From positions 1 through 9,530 of the forward strand of contig URSW01000047.1 of the NCBI GenBank assembly GCA_900550625.1: a DNA stretch of 9,530 bases, in the 5' to 3' direction. Under the pieces are notes generated by a model. The model had not been told where the DNA came from, made no database searches, and saw only the letters and a list, made by a program, of their open reading frames with translations. The translations under genes and the position numbers were made by a program. Position 1 is the stretch's first letter. Each line of letters starts with the position of its first letter. Source of the DNA: an uncultured Eubacteriales bacterium (GTDB lineage: Bacteria > Bacillota > Clostridia > Oscillospirales > CAG-272). Below are positions 6,564 through 9,530 of the stretch, piece after piece.

Positions 6564-9092
6564 ATGATTAATTTTATAAAAGTGCTGCTCAACCGACGTA
6601 AAGCCAAAATTGCAGCAAGAAACGAATTATGTGACAATACCATTGCACGGTTTAAGTCTGCAAACGAGGCTGCGGACCGACTGTTTTGCGATGCTCATGT
6701 TCTTATAGACACCGACGAATACACAAAATGGAAAAAAACATATTCAAAAGCCCTTCAGGAAACAAGGTCCGATGAAATCAAAAATCTAAAGAAAGCCGAA
6801 CATTTCTCCGGTCTGATTAACGAACATACAAAATTAACAGAAAACAAAAAACATTTAGAACAGCGCATTCTTTTCCACAACCGCAAAGTAACAAACGAAA
6901 TGATCAAAAACGCCTACAATCTTATAGGCAATGTCGAAGGTCGGAAATTAGACCGCCAACAAATGGAATGTATCGTAAAAGACAGTCACAATCACCTTGT
7001 CATTGCCGGCGCAGGAACAGGAAAAACGACCACAGTTATAGGAAAAATAAAATTTCTTCTGAAATCAAAACAATGCGCACCGGAGGACATATTAGTTCTT
7101 TCTTTCACAAATGCATCCGCATCCGAAATGAATGAAAGAATTCGAAAAGAAACCGGATATAACATAGCCGCATCTACTTTTCACAAATTAGGGCTCAATA
7201 TCATCTCGGCAGTTGATGCGGCATTTCCGAAAATAACGCAGCTGCGATTAAAAAAATTTATCAAAGAACAGATACTTACCGAGATGAAATCCGAATCGTA
7301 TCTTAAACTTTTAAATGCGTATATGGTTTACAACCGTATATCCGCGAAATCCGAATTCGATTTCAAGACAAAGGAGGAATACGAAGAATACTTAAAGTTC
7401 AATCCGCCGATAACTCTCTGCGGAAACGAGGTCAAAAGCTACGGCGAAATGGATATTGCAAATTTTCTCACTCAAAACGGAATACAGTATATCTATGAAC
7501 AACCTTACAAAATCGACACACGCACAGAAATATACGGTCAGTATCACCCTGATTTTTACCTGCCGGATTACGATATTTACATTGAATATTTCGGCATAAA
7601 CAGAAACGGTGAAGTACCGCCGTGGTTTTCGGCATACGGCACCACGACCGCATCTCAGCATTATCTTGACTCCATAGAGTGGAAACGCAATCTTCACCAA
7701 AGCAACGGTACAAAAATGATAGAATGCTTTGCCTATGAAAAATCAGAAGGAACGCTGCTTGAAAACCTCCACCGAAATCTTATAAACTTCGAAGTATGCA
7801 TAACACCAAAATCCGAAGCAGAGGTATGGAATCAAATTTCACAAAGCGAAGATGATATTCTCGAGGGAGTAGTCGAATTGTTTGAGACCGTTATAAACCT
7901 CATAAAAAGCAACCGATACTCAATTGAATACGTCCGTAAGTTAAATGCCGAAAGAGAAAACACAAATAATAATAACAAAATAATTCTTTTGCTTATTGAA
8001 CCGATATATAATGCATACAATGATTATCTTGCGAAGAACGGTGAAATTGACTTTAACGATATGATCAACACAGCAAGACAGTATGTAGACGAAGGCAAAT
8101 ATATAAATCCGTATAAATATGTTATAGTGGATGAATATCAGGACATCTCAAAATCACGTTTTCTTCTTTTGAACAGTTTGAGGCAGTCAAGCGATTATGA
8201 GCTATTCTGCGTAGGTGATGATTGGCAAAGTATTTACAGATTTGCGGGAAGCGACATAAGCTATATTATTAATTTCGAGCATTATTGGGGGCGTACGGAA
8301 ATCAGTAAAATCGAAACGACTTACCGCTTTCCGAAAAAATTGATTGACATCAGCAGTGATTTTATAATGAAAAATCCGATGCAGATCAGAAAGAACATCG
8401 TCAGTCCGAACGCCGATGCAGGATTTGCTTTGGGAGAAGTATCCGGCTTCAATGAGCAATGTGCAATAGAATTTGTCGCCAAACGAATAAATGATCTGCC
8501 TCAAAAAAGCAGTGTCTTTTTCATAGGAAGATATTCTTTTGATGCAGAATTATTAAACAAAAGCGGACTGTTTGAGTGCCGTTATGACAATCAGCTCGGA
8601 CTGATAAAAATCATCTATCGCCCAAGACCCGACCTCACGCTGAACTTTTTAACGGCACATAAGTCAAAAGGACTTCAGGCAGATTATGTATTCATAATAA
8701 ACAACAAAAAATCAAAAATGGGCTTCCCGAGTAAAATACAGGATTCCCCGATACTTGACCTGCTTCTTGACAATTGCGACCAATATCCCTATGCCGAAGA
8801 GCGCCGCCTGTTTTATGTTGCGCTGACGCGTGCAAAAAAGAAAGCCTTTATCGTTACGGTAAAGGGAAAAGAATCCGTTTTTGCCATGGAACTGAAGGAA
8901 CTCTACAAAGATGATCTGAAACGTGAGCAATACGAATGTCCGATATGCGGCGGCAAACTTCGAAAAATATCCGGTCAGTACGGTGACTTCTTCGGATGTT
9001 CAAATTATAAGGTCACCGGATGCACCTACAAAAGAAAAATCAATTCGAATACATCTCAGGTTGACAAAGTAACTTATAATGTGATAAAATAA
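6564..9092 (+). CDS. Helicase IV-like SF1 DNA helicase with inserted PD-(D/E)XK-like nuclease and zinc finger
   Basis: An 842-residue UvrD/Rep-superfamily helicase expected to unwind DNA 3' to 5' with ATP. Residues 1-115 are helical and charged, probably coiled coil. Motifs in order: Q motif LDRQQ (129-133), Walker A AGAGTGKTTT (148-157), Ia LSFTNASASEM (179-189), Walker B VIVDEYQDIS (520-529), GDDWQSIYRFAGS (551-563), TTYRF (585-589), TAHKSKGLQADYV (697-709) and EERRLFYVALTRAKK (745-759). They follow E. coli helicase IV (HelD) closely. Between Ia and Walker B, residues about 285-390 read as a PD-(D/E)XK-type nuclease: SYGE (292-295), HPDF (328-331), IEYFG (340-344) and a later TKMIE. The last family position has Tyr-Phe rather than a plain E-x-K, so activity is uncertain. 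The C-terminus has a topoisomerase-type C4 zinc finger (C792, C795, C812, C820). The gene is much more AT-rich than its flanks, which suggests transfer. Role in repair, recombination or phage defence is inference. Confidence 0.88.
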   Translation: MINFIKVLLNRRKAKIAARNELCDNTIARFKSANEAADRLFCDAHVLIDTDEYTKWKKTYSKALQETRSDEIKNLKKAEHFSGLINEHTKLTENKKHLEQRILFHNRKVTNEMIKNAYNLIGNVEGRKLDRQQMECIVKDSHNHLVIAGAGTGKTTTVIGKIKFLLKSKQCAPEDILVLSFTNASASEMNERIRKETGYNIAASTFHKLGLNIISAVDAAFPKITQLRLKKFIKEQILTEMKSESYLKLLNAYMVYNRISAKSEFDFKTKEEYEEYLKFNPPITLCGNEVKSYGEMDIANFLTQNGIQYIYEQPYKIDTRTEIYGQYHPDFYLPDYDIYIEYFGINRNGEVPPWFSAYGTTTASQHYLDSIEWKRNLHQSNGTKMIECFAYEKSEGTLLENLHRNLINFEVCITPKSEAEVWNQISQSEDDILEGVVELFETVINLIKSNRYSIEYVRKLNAERENTNNNNKIILLLIEPIYNAYNDYLAKNGEIDFNDMINTARQYVDEGKYINPYKYVIVDEYQDISKSRFLLLNSLRQSSDYELFCVGDDWQSIYRFAGSDISYIINFEHYWGRTEISKIETTYRFPKKLIDISSDFIMKNPMQIRKNIVSPNADAGFALGEVSGFNEQCAIEFVAKRINDLPQKSSVFFIGRYSFDAELLNKSGLFECRYDNQLGLIKIIYRPRPDLTLNFLTAHKSKGLQADYVFIINNKKSKMGFPSKIQDSPILDLLLDNCDQYPYAEERRLFYVALTRAKKKAFIVTVKGKESVFAMELKELYKDDLKREQYECPICGGKLRKISGQYGDFFGCSNYKVTGCTYKRKINSNTSQVDKVTYNVIK
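9061..9090 (+). promoter_or_regulatory. Promoter of the DEAD-box helicase gene, overlapping the end of the upstream CDS
   Basis: TTGACA (9061-9066) and TAAAAT (9085-9090) are 18 bases apart, and TG at 9082-9083 adds an extended -10. The last base of the -10 is the first base of the stop codon of the upstream helicase. A TATAAT at 9075-9080 has no matching -35 at proper spacing and is less likely. Transcription should begin near 9097, leaving a leader of about 125 nt. Confidence 0.6.
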
Positions 9093-9108
9093 TCGGGATA
9101 ACTTTCGT

Positions 9109-9181
9109 GCGGCGGAAACAGTGATGTTTTTTCGGCATCATACGTTTTTTCCGCGATCCTTTCCGCCGCGGCAAAAAGGAT
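9109..9181 (+). promoter_or_regulatory. Leader of the DEAD-box gene with competing stems
   Basis: GCGGCGGAAA (9109-9118) is a perfect 10-bp inverted repeat of TTTCCGCCGC (9160-9169). The second arm overlaps ATCCTTT (9156-9162), which pairs with AAAGGAT (9175-9181). The two stems cannot form together. A smaller stem TGATG with CATCA (9122-9126 and 9136-9140) lies inside the large loop and is followed by a T6 run (9145-9150), a weak terminator-like unit. Such switching leaders fit genes for RNA helicases that are cold- or autoregulated, but this role is inference. Confidence 0.45.
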
Positions 9182-9221
9182 GCACGGCAGACAGCAGGAT
9201 TCACAAAAGAAGGGCATTTTA

Positions 9222-9530
9222 ATGGATTTTTCGGAACTCAACTTAAACGAACAGATTCTTACCGCGCTCGGCGAAGAAGGATACTCCGAGCCGACCCCCA
9301 TACAGGCAGAGGCGATTCCCGTTGTATTGGAAGGACGCGATCTTCTCGGCTGTGCGCAGACGGGAACGGGCAAGACCGCGGCGTTTGCGATACCGATACT
9401 TCAGCGTCTCGCAGAACGTCCCGCAGGTGCGGAAAAGCGCAAGATATCCGCGCTCGTCATAACTCCGACGCGCGAGCTTGCACTCCAGATTCACGAAAGC
9501 TTCACCGCATACGGCAGGCATCTCAAGCTG
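9222..9530 (+). CDS. DEAD-box ATP-dependent RNA helicase, N-terminal part
   Basis: The first 103 residues of a DEAD-box RNA helicase, cut by the right window edge. AAGGG (9210-9214) lies 7 nt before the ATG. The Q motif is GYSEPTPIQ (20-28, Gln28), which contacts the adenine of ATP. Motif I AQTGTGKT is at 45-52 and motif Ia PTREL at 82-86. The spacing is typical of bacterial RhlE/DeaD-type helicases, which unwind short RNA duplexes in ribosome assembly or mRNA decay. The DEAD motif and the C-terminal tail that would separate these subfamilies lie outside the window, so no gene symbol is given. Codon use is GC-rich like the left part of the window, unlike the AT-rich gene just upstream. Confidence 0.93.
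   Translation, partial: MDFSELNLNEQILTALGEEGYSEPTPIQAEAIPVVLEGRDLLGCAQTGTGKTAAFAIPILQRLAERPAGAEKRKISALVITPTRELALQIHESFTAYGRHLKL

Noticed and set aside
9075..9080. TATAAT as the -10 of the DEAD-box promoter
   Set aside because: It is only 8 nt from the TTGACA and has no -35 at 16-18 nt, whereas TAAAAT at 9085-9090 has correct spacing and an extended TG.

Overview
The window looks like chromosomal DNA from a bacterium of the Bacillota, most likely a gut or rumen Clostridia relative. This is inferred from a dockerin-bearing secreted protein, strong GGAGG-type ribosome binding sites, sigma-A-like promoters, and the DUF1847 and double-GNAT genes. Most of it is moderately GC-rich. The stretch from about 6360 to 9100 is visibly AT-rich and stands apart from its neighbours. 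No rRNA, tRNA, CRISPR array, insertion sequence or phage module was seen.

Left part (1-2964). The window opens inside a P2-type (PMCA-like) cation ATPase. One base after its stop codon comes a consensus promoter (TTGACA, 17 nt, TATAAT). It drives a 23S rRNA m5U methyltransferase of the RlmD/RlmCD type, with two hairpins in its leader. Next is a decayed DUF1847 gene with an internal stop and at least two frame changes, then a 16-bp bidirectional terminator.

Middle part (2962-6350, minus strand). A tandem GNAT acetyltransferase has an unusual leader: a 12-codon peptide ORF, a nested hairpin and a closing 9-bp stem next to the Shine-Dalgarno. A 353-nt gap follows, holding a startless 57-codon open stretch. 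Then comes a 701-residue secreted protein with an N-terminal dockerin and a C-terminal phosphodiester glycosidase (NAGPA/DUF2233) domain, probably acting on extracellular glycans.

Right part (6351-9530). A 213-nt divergent promoter region separates the glycosidase gene from a helicase IV-like SF1 helicase of 842 residues. This helicase carries an inserted PD-(D/E)XK-like nuclease segment and a C-terminal topoisomerase-type zinc finger. It is the most notable gene here and may have been acquired horizontally, in a DNA repair or defence role. A promoter overlapping its stop codon leads into a leader with competing stems and then the start of a DEAD-box RNA helicase, cut by the window edge.

The genes do not form one pathway. 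rRNA modification and RNA helicase genes are housekeeping. The glycosidase, GNAT and SF1 helicase-nuclease look accessory. No multi-gene novel system is evident; the best candidates for a second look are the helicase-nuclease fusion and the structured GNAT leader.
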